Below are positions 11,416 through 22,294 of a stretch of 64,000 nt of DNA, one piece after another. The notes under the pieces are model-generated. The model did not search any database. It saw nothing but the letters and a program-made list of their open reading frames with translations, and was not told the DNA's origin. Positions within the stretch are counted from its first letter, which is position 1. Every line of letters begins with the position of its first letter. The position numbers were made by a program, and so were the translations under genes. The stretch comes from Calamus simplicifolius. Its lineage: Eukaryota; Streptophyta; Magnoliopsida; Arecales; Arecaceae. The DNA lies in contig UESW01005044.1 of the NCBI GenBank assembly GCA_900491605.1, positions 1-64,000 on the forward strand. Reading direction: 5' to 3'.

Positions 11416-12091
11416 GGAAGGAGGGCCGTTTTGGGAGAAGCAGGGGCCGCCATGGAAGACCTGGGGCCGCCTGGACTTGGGAGCCGTCATGAGATTCTTG
11501 GGCCGCTGTTCTGGGCCGTCGTGGAAGGCGAATGCTGCCGTGGAGGAGGCTGCTATGCATCAAAGCCGTCCGTAGAGGAGGCCGTTATGGAAGCCGGGGG
11601 CCTGTAGCGAGGAAGAGCTGAGCCTGGCCGAAACAAAGATAGGGGAGATCCAGAGAGTCCCTCAAGAGCCAGACGAAACCAGGGGCGTCTGGCTCTGTTC
11701 TCGGACCTGGCATGACGTTGGAGAATCCTAGAATGGACCCGGCACGATACTGAGCTGAGTCCATCGAGGGAGGAGAGCAGAGGACGCATCCGTTGTTGGG
11801 ACTGTCTAGCCTACATGGGCGGACTCCAAGACACTCCCTCTCTTGCACCCGGGCTTTAGTAAACCTGAGTCAAATCATAGCCGGGACATAAGTATCAACG
11901 TACTGTGTATCTTTGTATGTTTTATGGGACCAAAGGGGAACCAACAACACACACATCCCACTCCTGCGACAGGGAGCCCACTTAGGATGAGGTCGCAATC
12001 TGTTGAGCCACCTAGAAAGGTTAGCTAAGACTGGACCATCTAGAAAAATCGACTTGGAAATTATTATTTATGGGGTTAACCGGCCCCATCA

Positions 12092-12184
12092 CTTTCCTTA
12101 CGTGCCTGATTTCGATGGAAGCTGTATAACAAGTTCTTCTTTATCTTCCTTTACGTGCCTGATCTCGATGAAAGCTGTATAACA
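12092..12184 (+). repeat. E4 5' LTR end with 53-bp tandem duplication
   Basis: The end of the 5' LTR (CTGTATAACA at 12184) matches the 3' LTR end at 29906. A first near-copy of the same end (CCTTACGTGCCTGAT...GCTGTATAACAAGT) lies 53 bp upstream, so the LTR terminus is tandemly duplicated. The rest of this LTR is missing, apparently displaced or removed where G2 abuts at 12091. Confidence 0.65.
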
Positions 12185-12186
12185 AG

Positions 12187-12200
12187 TGGTATTAGAGCTC
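12187..12200 (+). other. Primer-binding site of E4
   Basis: TGGTATTAGAGCTC, 2 bp after the LTR end. It is a one-base variant of the tRNA-iMet site TGGTATCAGAGC, expected from C-to-T decay. Confidence 0.8.
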
Positions 12201-12690
12201 AGAAAAGTGCTTGAAAAAAGAAAGAAAGGTGAAATCAATCCTAGTTTCATTTTCAAAGAAAAAAAAATCTTTCGATCAGGTACGAAGAACTTGGAGAGGC
12301 TTCGAAAAGATCTCACGGGTTCAACCATCAACGCGAACGGATTTCTCCAGAAAGCATTGCGTTCAAGACATGGAGGAGCGTTGGTAGTTCCGTTTGAGTT
12401 CCGTGAGGGTCCCAGGCTTCATGTTCGTGAGGTGGAAGGAGGTCTTCGGTCAACCGTGGAGGAGAAGGAACTCATAGTGACAGAGGCTTCATTTCGCGAT
12501 TTCTCCCAAGAAGACGTCCTGACAGAAGCCCAATTTCTTCCGTGAGGAGACGACGTTCATGATTTCTTTTGTGAGGAGACGCATTTCAGCATTGAAGACG
12601 TGAAGAGGTGTTTCAGTAGTTGCTTCAGTGATCCGCCGCGTGGAGATTTTGGAAGTGGAAGAACATTAATTCCACGGTTAAGGCATTAAC
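12201..12690 (+). other. E4 untranslated leader (first part)
   Basis: Sequence between primer site and gag; it resumes at 24312 after the Angela insertion. An open frame of 119 codons (12186-12545) starts within the primer site, has no recognisable domain and no upstream signal, and is best read as chance. The last 5 bp (TTAAC) is the Angela target duplication. Confidence 0.55.
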
Positions 12691-14905
12691 TGTTAGTGTG
12701 TGCCCTATATCCAATTGGATAAGATGCTACTTTGTACATATTTCTTTATGAATGCAAATCAAATTTATTGGTTTCTTTATCTATCCAGGTATTTTCATAT
12801 GGAATTTGTAATAGAGATTACAAATTGTGAGATCCAAAATTGCACATTATGGTTCGATTCTTTAAACTTCCCTAGTTGATGCGTAGACAGGATTGGACAC
12901 TGTCGAACACCATTGAGACTAGCACATATTGCATATCTTCACCTTTATGGTGTGTAGCTGATCTTGCAAGCTGAAGTATGAAGATACTTGGATATGGTGT
13001 GTGGATGTTCGTTATTTTAACGATACATAGGATGACCCGCACAGAGATCTCATATGGATATTCTATATAGTGTCGATGATTGATCTTTGATGACGGTGGT
13101 GCGAGTGATCTTTTGACTTGAGATCTTCATTGCACCTTATGTGTGGAATATCATGCTTTGACGACATGCAAACATCGCTCTAGCCACGGGTGGCAAATAT
13201 GGTGTCGATTGGGTATGATATGAAGCACATGAAGGTGGTGTTTGATCAAGACAAGATTCGTCTCCCTTGATAGAAAGGGTTATATCCCACGGTCACTTGA
13301 TGGATTAAATTGACTGTTAAATCCTTGCAAGGTTGAGTTGAAATTTGAAATGGTTTTGAAGTTCTAATTCATATGAGTTAATTTTTCTGAGATCAAGTAA
13401 GCAAAGATCAATTATATGGTTGACACATTCCATACCACTGATTGATTTGAGATATGTGATGAAGGGATTGAATCGTATGGTAACCGTTCATGGACAGGTG
13501 TTGATGACCACGTCAACAAACCCTTAATACTTGGGTGGTCATGATGCTTTGCTAGAGGCCGCTCATGATCTATAATCATGGATTCTTTGACTTAATCAAA
13601 GAGTTGATTTGGTTAAAGAATTGACTTGGACAAGGTGTTGATCAAGTCATCCTTAGGGTCAATATTAGGGACATGATTATTATCAACGTGTCAAGGGACC
13701 TAATGGGTCACACGCATTAAGAAGATTTTGGATGAAGTTAAAATGGGAATTAAGTTGGACTTAATTCAAATCAGATAACCAATAAATTAGGATTGGGTTT
13801 GACTCAATCTTAATGAGAGAACATGAAATTGATGAATAGGATTCATTATAGAGAAAAGAATTTTTTGTTCAAAAGAGAGACCTTTTGTACATGAGATGTA
13901 TATATGAAATCCATTAATTAGGCTTGATCCATGTGATGGATGGCTTAGATTAATTGAGATTAATAATATGGTATTTAATTGGGTCCATATGATGGCATGA
14001 TTTGATTCATGGAAACCCAATTAAACCGAGGGCTGAGATCGTGCCATGTGGAGGATGGATCCATGCCCATGTGATGGACATGACCCATCTCTACGTCATG
14101 GAGGAGTGAACCCCATGATTTGGGGCGTTCTCATGAAGCCAAATTCAAGGTTGCGACGTTGGTTTCATGGGATAACCAATTTCCTAATTTTTAGGGATGT
14201 GGTTTGGTGGTTGTAATCTTAACATTATTATGATAGCAAATATCCTAAATTTGTTAGGATAATTGTTATCAACTTGATAAGGTTGAATGGTTAGGTGGTT
14301 GTGATAAAATTTCTTTTTTTATGGAACCACACAACCTCCTTTTCATGTATAAAAGGGAGAGAAATACCCCCTTCGAGAGACACACCGAACTCATCTCTTC
14401 TCTCTCTCTTGGATGCCTAACACCTCCTTTCGCTCTCTAAAACATCCTTTCTCTCTCTAAGACGTTCCTTTCTCTCTCTTGATTGATCAAGATTTGATCT
14501 TGATCAAGAAATCCTTTTTTGATTTGAAAATCAATAGAAAAGAAAAGAGGCGCTAGCATCCCTCGCAAGAAGGTTATCATCCAATCATGAGAGGACATCA
14601 TCCAAAGATCTTTGCGTGGATCACCATTAGAGGCCGAACGCATGGACGGCTAGTGGTAAATCGTTTATCGGCTTCATCGGGCATCATCTCCAATAAAGAA
14701 CACAGGTATGATCTATTATTATAATCATATGTTATTTCTTGTTAACTAAATCTGTTCCCTGAGGATCTTGGGCTTGAGAATTATATTCATATTTATTTTT
14801 ATTTTTCGCTGCGTGTTATATCAATTTGATTATTCATATTTATTTTTATTTTTCGCTGCGTGTTATATGAATTTGATTCATATAAAACATACGAAATTCG
14901 CAACA
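12691..14905 (+). repeat. Angela 5' LTR
   Basis: 2215 bp, from TGTTAGTGTGTGCCC to AATTCGCAACA. Compared with the 3' LTR it lacks a segment of about 60 bp near 12800 and carries an extra tandem copy of about 48 bp (CATATTTATTTTTATTTTTC, 14785-14880). The two copies are otherwise similar, so the LTRs have diverged by both substitutions and indels since insertion. Confidence 0.92.
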
Positions 14906-14906
14906 G

Positions 14907-14919
14907 TGGTATCAGAGCC
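14907..14919 (+). other. Primer-binding site of Angela (tRNA-iMet)
   Basis: TGGTATCAGAGCC, 1 bp after the 5' LTR end. Confidence 0.92.
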
Positions 14920-16426
14920 TCCTCAGGCTTCAAATTTAGTTAATTTGATAGATTACCTGAGTTCTAGTTTTTATAAACGTAGATCTAAATTTTACATACG
15001 ATGTAAAATATAAATATTACCATATGATGAAGATTAAATATTTAATATGTTTATTATATGATAATAAACGTGAATTATTTAGATTTGATCATGTTAAAAA
15101 TTAAAAATTATGATTTATGTATGACATAATCATAAAGGCTGAAATTTAACATATCATGTTCAGAATTTAATTTTGACATGATAAATAATGTGATTAAAGT
15201 CTAAAATAATTATATCATGATAACATGATAATCAAGATTAAAATTAAAATTTTAAATTTTGACATGTTATCATGTTAGGGATGTTATGATAGAGACCAAT
15301 TAGGATTTTTATGTAATGAAAATAAATTTATCATAACAGATAATGATAAGACAAATATATAAAATAAATTGTTATAAAATATTTGACACTTATCATAAAT
15401 CCCTAAAGATCATTATCTTATCTTATCATAATGTGTAATAGATGATAAGGTTTAAGAAAAATTAGATTTAACCATATCATTGTTTGATCCTATGATTTCA
15501 TAATTGATCAAATCAATTGGGCTTAACTACAATGGTGTCTAGAAAGGTGCGATCAGGGTTTTTAATTGCTCCGTTCACTGCCTGGGAAAACCCATTCAAT
15601 GGGATCGAAGGGTATGCTAAATAGGACCCCATTGATCAGCTGATCTGGCCATTGTTAAGGAAAGCTCTTAATTGATTAGATCAATTAAGGTTAATCAGGA
15701 TGGTAGCAATTGATTTGGTCACATGATTAGGGTTCCCATATTAGATAGTGATCATGATCCTAATTTGATTAGGAGTCCCAATCATAAGATTGGATCTTAT
15801 GAAATTTAGGTTAATTGAAATTAATCTAAAATTCACATATAGGATATGTAACCTAGCATGATACAAATGTTGTATATGCATGATGGGACCTAAATGCGCT
15901 AAATCCCTCCACGAATATTAAGTCATTAGCCTTCCATTGTTCACATGATACAAAATCATTAGGGCATGAGATTTGTTGTGCCATAGCCAAGATCAAGTGA
16001 ACCTATGAGGAGTTGATTGGGGAACAATGGGTTGACTTAACTAGGTTAGCTGGCATAATTAGCCATAGTTAGGGTCAGTCTAATCTAGAGGCAATGTTTA
16101 GGGTGATCACATCAGATGTGATTGACAAGGCAATGTCCCCTAAATGATCTAGGAGTCACATTTGATGTGATTGAGACAAATCTACCTAATTTGGCTTACT
16201 AAGATTTGTTGTGCCATAGCCAAGGTCAAGGTAAGTCAATTTGAGGGTCCTAGCCCACTAGAAAATTATTTGATAATTTTTCGAGATTAATAGAGAGGGC
16301 TATTGAGCTCGATAAAATAGTGGGAGAAATCGATTTAATTAAAATGTTAACATTTCCATATTAAATCGATGATTTGCATTCATAATAATTGACTCGTTCT
16401 ATTTTTTTCCAGTTATTAGAGACACC
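14920..16426 (+). other. Angela leader, non-coding
   Basis: AT-rich 1.5-kb stretch before gag with no long reading frame. It contains a repeated block (AGATTTGTTGTGCCATAGCC) at about 15970 and 16201. It presumably holds the packaging region; nothing else is recognisable. Confidence 0.6.
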
Positions 16427-19400
16427 ATGAGTGTGAACATCAATCTCAGAGGTATCCTAGAATCCAACAAGCTAACCGGACCTAAGTTTCCTGATTGGCT
16501 AAGGAATATCAAGATCATTCTACGATCTGAGAAAATCCTATATGTCCTTGATGAGGCAGCACCAGAGGTCCCACCTGCGGATGCTTCAAATGAAGTTCTT
16601 CTGGCATACAATCGGCATAGAGATGTTGAAGAGATGGCCACATGCTTGATGTTGACATCTATGTCACCAGATCTTCAAAAACAGCATGAGCATTTAAATG
16701 CTTATGAGATTTTGATGCACCTGCAAGAGTTGTTTGGTACACAATCTCGCTATGAGAGGTTTCAAACCTCCGAAGAGTTGTTTCAGTGCAAAATGACTGA
16801 GGGTTCATCAGTGGGTGAACACGTGCTTAAAATGATCAATTTGATTGAGAAGTTAGCGCGATTGGGTTTCGTAATGGACCATGAACTGAGTATCGACTTG
16901 GTTTTATAGTCATTTCCTCCTAGCTATTCACATTTTGTGTTGAATTTCAACATGAACAGACTTGAGGCTACATTGCCAGAGCTTGCAAATATGCTGATTA
17001 ATGCTGAGCCTAGCATCAAAAAGGATAAAGGGCAATTGATGGTTGTAGAATCTTCAGGCACTCAGAAGAAGCGTCTGAAGAAGAATAAGGCCCAAAAGGC
17101 CAAGACAACCAAGCGAATAAAAGGCATTAAGAAGAATATAGCCAAGAAGGATGCATCCAAAGGAAAATGTCACTTCTGTAACAAGGATGGGCACTGAAAG
17201 CGTAACTGCAGGGCTTATTTGGCAAGTCTAAAAGAAAAGAAGCATACTGATGCTTCAACATCAGGTACATTCATAATTGAGATGTATTCTTCTATTACTT
17301 CTTATTCCACTTGGGTATTGGATACTGGTTATGGGTCTCATATTTGTACTAATATGCAAATGATAAGAAATAGTAGAAGACTGGGAAAGGATGAAGTGAT
17401 TCTGCGCATGGGAAATGGAGCAAATGTTGCTGCATTAGCTGTAGGAATTTGCTTTTTATCTTTGCCCACAGGGCTTGAAATAGAACTTAGTAATTGTTAC
17501 TTTGTGCCGAACATAACAAAGAATATCATATCCATTTCATGTTTAGTAACGAATGGGTATTCTTTTGAAATTGGAAATAATGGTATTTCTATTTTTCGGA
17601 ACAAAATGTTCTTTGGTTCTACTGAATTGTTCAACGGAATTTATGTTCTTAATCTTCAAGCCCCTATTCTCAATATTGAATCAAAAAGATTAAAATCAAA
17701 TAATTCTAGGGATTCATACCTATGGCATTGTCGTTTAGGCCATATAAATGAAACTCGTTTAACGAAGTTACATAAAGATGGATACTTGGGCTCATTCGAT
17801 TGGGAATCATTTGAGGAATGCGAGTCATGCTTACTTGGCAAGATGACCAAGTCACCTTTTACCGAAAAAGGAGAGCGAGCAACTGAATGTTTGGGTTTAG
17901 TACATTCGGATGTATGTGGACCCATCAACATTCAAGCCATAGGAGGTTTTTCTTATTTCATCACGTTCATAGATGACCATAGTAGATATGGTTATGTATA
18001 TCTGATGAAGCACAAATCTAAAGCCTTTGAAAAGTTAAAAGAATTTAGATGTGAAGTAGAAAAACAAAATGAAAAGAGTATTAAGATACTTCGATCAGAT
18101 CGAGGTGGTGAATACATAAGCCATGAGTTCATAGACTATTTGAAGGAGAATAGAATTCTTCCTCAATGAACTCCTCCTGGTACACCACAGCATAATGGTG
18201 TGTCAGAAAGGAGAAATCGTACACTGTTAGACATAGTACGTTCCATGATGAGCCTTGCAGATCTTTCAAAAATGTTTTGGGGTTATGCGCTAAAAACTGC
18301 CGAATATACCTTAAACCGAGTTCCATCTAAATCGGTCAACTCCACTCCCTATGAGATATGGTAAGGAAAGAAACCATCCCTTAATCATTTAAGGGTTTGG
18401 GGCTGTTACGCTTATGTGAAGTGTAATGAATCAGACAAGCTAAAAGCTAGATCTGATAAATGCAATTTTGTGGGATATCCAAAACAAACAAAAGGATATT
18501 ACTTCTACCACCCACTTGAGAAAAAGGTGTTTGTCTCTAGACATGCCATATTTTTAGAGAATGAGATTCTCACAATGGGTAGTGGGAGTAAGATTGAACT
18601 TAGTGAAGCTCAAGAACCACAAATTAATATTGACCCATTAGATGGAATGGAGCATATGCCGAATATAGTGGGAGTTGAGCAGGAGACTCAACCCACATTC
18701 AGGCAAACGTTGCATGAAAAGCAACAGGTGGCTCCAAGTACACACCAGCTACATAGATCTAGTAGGACAATTCGCATCCCTAAGAAATATGCATTTCTTA
18801 TAGAGGATGATGAGCCTACCAACTACAAGGAGGCAATGTCTAATATTGACTCTAAGAGATGGCTTGAGGCCATGAAATCTGAGATGGACTCCATGTATGA
18901 CAACCAGGTATGGACCTTGGTTGATCCACCTGAAGGGGTAAAATCCATTGGGTGCAAATGTGTTTTCAATAAGAAGACCGACATGGATGGTAATGTGATT
19001 ACCTATAAGGCAAGGCTAGTTGCAAAAGGTTATAAGCAAAGACAAGGTGTTGATTTTGATGAAACCTTTTTACCTGTAGCCATGCATAAGTCCATAAGGA
19101 TTTTGCTTGCAATAGCAGCATATTTTGACTATGAGATCTGGCAGATTGATGTCAAGACTGCCTTCCTAAATGAAAATTTAGAAGAGGATGTGTATATGAC
19201 ACAACCAGAGGGTTTTGAATCCATAGATCCTAAGAAAGTGTGCAAGCTACAAAGGTCTATTTATGGACTTAAGCAAGCCTCTAGAAGTTGGAACATCCGA
19301 TTTGATGTGACAATCAAAGAGTTTGATTTTATCAAAAACGAGGATGATCCATGTGTGTACAAGAAGGTTAGTGGGAGTGATATTGTTTTCTTGATATTAT

Positions 19401-20325
19401 ATGTGGATGACATATTATTAATAGAAAACAATGTATCATTCCTTAAAGAAATGAAGGATTGGTTGTCAGGTAAATTCTCCATGAAGGATTTGGGAGAAGC
19501 AGCCTATATACTTGGTATAAAGATCTATAGAGATAGATCTAGAAGGTTGCTTGGATTGACCCAATCCACGTACATAGAGAAGATGCTAAAGTGGTTTAGC
19601 ATGGAGGAATCCAAGAAGGGATTCCTGCCAATGTCGCATAGTGTACATCTCTCCAAGGACATGAGTCCTAAGACCCAAGAAGAAAGAGAGTACATGGATA
19701 GGATACCATACGTATCAGCAATTGGATCCATTATGTATGCGATGCTATGTACGAGGCCTGATGTTTCTTATGCCTTGAGTATCACGATTAGATATCAAGC
19801 AAATCCTGGTGAGAAACATTGGATGGCAGTCAAGAATATCCTTAAGTACTTGCGAAGAACTAAGGATATGTTCTTGGTTTATGGAAGACCCGATATTATA
19901 GTTCGAGGTTACACGGATTCTAGTTTTCAGTCTGATGGAGATGATTATAAATCATAATCAGGCTATGTGTTCACACTTAATGGTGGTGCAGTCAGCTGGA
20001 AGAGTTCCAAGCAAGAGACGACCGCCGACTCTACAACTGAAGCCGAGCACATTGCAGCATCAGATGCAGCTAAAGAAGCAGTTTGGATCAAAAGTTTATC
20101 ACTGAACTTGGAGTGGTTCCAAGCATTGTTAATCCAATATTCTTGTATTGTGATAACAATGGAGCTATTGCGCAAGCCAAGGAGCCAAGGTCTCATCAGA
20201 GGTCCAAACATGTACTTAGAAGATATCATGTAATTAGAGAAATCATTGGACGAAATGATATAAAAATAGAACGAGTCCCCACGGATGACAATATTGCTGA
20301 TCCGTTCACTAAAGTCCTGCCGTAG
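16427..20325 (+). pseudogene. Angela gag-pol polyprotein, five in-frame stops and one frameshift
   Basis: Polyprotein of an Angela element. Gag core at 16427-16909, zinc knuckle CHFCNKDGH at about 17170, protease VLDTG near 17320, integrase finger (WHCRLGHIN...CESCLLGK) and core (VHSDVCGP, DDHSRYG, LRSDRGGEY), RT with YKARLVAKGY and YVDD (19396-19410), and RNase H with DSTTEAEHIAASDAAKEA near 20040. Frame 2 is kept from the start to about 20100. It is interrupted only by stops at 16907 (TAG), 17195 (TGA), 18167 (TGA), 18362 (TAA) and 19955 (TAA). A frameshift near 20100 moves the RNase H C-terminus (ELGVVPS...PFTKVLP) to frame 1. It cannot encode a full product. Confidence 0.93.
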
Positions 20326-20388
20326 CAGAAGCATGATAGTCATGCTGAGTCACTTGGTATTAGATACATGGGTGATTGGCTCTAGTGC

Positions 20389-20399
20389 AAGTGGGAGAT
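20389..20399 (+). other. Polypurine tract of Angela
   Basis: AAGTGGGAGAT directly before the 3' LTR start (TGTTAG at 20400), the position used for second-strand priming. Confidence 0.85.
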
Positions 20400-21858
20400 T
20401 GTTAGTGTATGCCCTAGATCCAATTGGATAAGATGCTAGTTTGTACACATTTCTTTATGAATGCAAATCAAATTTATTGGTTTCTTTATCTATCCAGGTA
20501 TTTTTCATATATATTAGATATATTTTTCCTGTGAGATAAAGTCCAAAAGAATGCGAACTGTGCATATGGAATTTGTAATAGAGATTACAAATTGTGAGAT
20601 CCAAAATTGCACATTATGGTTCGATTCTTTAAACTTCCCTAGTTGATGCGTAGACAGGATTGGACACTGTCGAACGTCGTTGAGACTAGCACACATTGCA
20701 TATCTTCACCCTTGTGGTGTGCAGCTGATCTTGCAAGCTGAAGTATAAAGATACTTGGATATGGTGTGTGGATGTTCGTTATTGTAACGATACATTGGAT
20801 GACCCGCACAGAGATCTCATATGGATATTCTATATAGTGTCGATGGTTGATCTTTGATAACGGTGGTGCGAGTGATCCTTTGACTTGAGATCTTCATTGC
20901 ACCTTATGTGTGGAATATCATGCTTTGACGATATGCAAACGTCGCTCTAGCCACGGGTGGCAAATATGGTATCGATTGTGTTGGCCCAGATGGCAACCCA
21001 AGAGGGGGGGGGGTGAATTGGGTTCTTAAAAATTTAAGACTTTTTGAAATGTTTTAAACAAATTAACTCAAGATGTGCAAGTGAGAGAAATTAACTTATA
21101 AGCAATGCACAAACAGAAATATAAGAGAGATAGAGTGAGAGACAAATGAGCACGGCAAACACAAGGTTTTATAGTGGTTCGGTGCAATCCACACCTACGT
21201 CCACTCCCAAGATTCACTTGGGTCTACACTATAATCTTCTTTGATTACAGCCGAGTTGTTTTACAAGCTCACAACTCAAACTTGTTGTTTTCCCGGAATC
21301 ACAACGAACCCAGCCGGTTTTCCGGGCTCACCAGCACAAAAACCCTAACACAAGCTATACCAAGCTTGTACCGAGGTAAGACTACCTCCACTAGTTCAAT
21401 CCCCCAGATTGAACTAGACACAAATAATAGAAATGTGTTTGTTTAGTTACAATGCTCCTTAATGAGCAGATTAACAAAAGTAAGAATAGAGTTTAGATAA
21501 GCCTGATTTGCAGTTGGTTGGCTTTGAGCTTTTCTTCTTTTCTTCAACTCCTTTGAGGTGTAGAATCGGCCTCAGCACGGATTCTCCACGGAATGAGTGT
21601 TGGAGTTGATTTGGGCTTTTCCACTTTTCTTTGAGTGGTGGAAATCACTTGAGATGCACTTGGATTTCTTCTGAAGCTTTCTTGGATAGTAGAGCTTGAG
21701 CACAGATGGAGCTTCCTTTGATTTCACACTCTTTCTTTCACTCTATTTTGAATCACGGATTTTTTCAACTAACGCTCTGTTTTTTTTATTTTTCTTTTCT
21801 TTTTCTTTGAAATAAATATCTCTCTCTATGTCTCTCTTTGACTTGAAAACAGCTTCTC

Positions 21859-21866
21859 TATTTATA
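21859..21866 (-). promoter_or_regulatory. TATA box of the Sirevirus solo LTR
   Basis: Minus strand TATAAATA in GAATCTATAAATAGAG, identical in context to the E2 LTR boxes and 109 bp from the palindrome array. Confidence 0.75.
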
Positions 21867-21974
21867 GATTCTGCAAGAATATAGCCGTTAGAGATAAAGA
21901 AAAATAGCCGTTAATCAAAAAACTTACCGTTGGAGCTGAGTTGGCATCCGTAAAAATTTCGCCCAGATTTGCTG

Positions 21975-22294
21975 GAGTCGACTCATGCTTTTCCTGAGTC
22001 AGCTCGAGCTCGTCTTACTAAAAATAGAAATGTTTAGAACGTCATGGGGTCGACTCACCAAAAGTAAAGTGTTGACTCCTGAAAGTCGGAGGTCGACTCA
22101 TGAAAGGTTGGGGTCGACTCACGAAGTGCTCAGAAAAATACTCTTCTGGTGTCTGAGCGGAGTCGACTCGCACAGTCATGGAGTCGGCTTGACTAAATCG
22201 GGGGTCAACTCATGAAATTACGTGGGTCGACTCGAGACAGATAGACATTTCTATTCTCTAAGTGGAGTCGACTCTGAAACTCAAGAGTCGGCTC
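21975..22294. promoter_or_regulatory. Phased GAGTCGACTC array (solo LTR)
   Basis: About 12 copies of GAGTCGACTC, GGGTCGACTC and GAGTCGGCTC. Several neighbouring starts are 21 or 22 bp apart, with one gap of 51 bp. Same place relative to the TATA box as in C1 and E2. Confidence 0.8.

Larger units (their letters stand above)
9559..12091 (-). mobile_element. LTR retrotransposon G2 (LTR plus leader; rest outside window)
   Basis: Minus-strand LTR element recognised from an LTR end (CATCAACA at 10166), a 3-bp spacer and a primer-binding-like GC-rich block. Its internal region continues to 9559, where G1 is inserted. The visible internal 600 bp holds no recognisable gag or pol motif. The outer LTR border is placed at 12091 because the minus strand there starts TGATGGGGCCGG and the following sequence belongs to element E4. 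An alternative border at about 11947 (minus strand TGTTGGTTCCCC) cannot be excluded. The family is unknown. Confidence 0.6.
10166..12091 (-). repeat. 5' LTR of G2
   Basis: GC-rich LTR of about 1.9 kb, inner end TGTTGATGCC (plus strand). It contains a GGCCG-rich array (11085-11590) with a 21-bp tandem repeat at its core, and a TATA-like box (10958-10964) on the inner side of the array in element orientation. The second LTR is outside the window, so the outer border is approximate. Confidence 0.6.

Noticed and set aside
11120..11575. Pro/Arg-rich and Gly/Pro-rich reading frames
   Set aside because: Translations of the G2 21-bp tandem repeat in both directions; not a protein gene.
12186..12545. 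119-codon frame in the E4 leader
   Set aside because: Starts inside the primer-binding site, has no recognisable motif, and lies in an untranslated leader of a decayed element.
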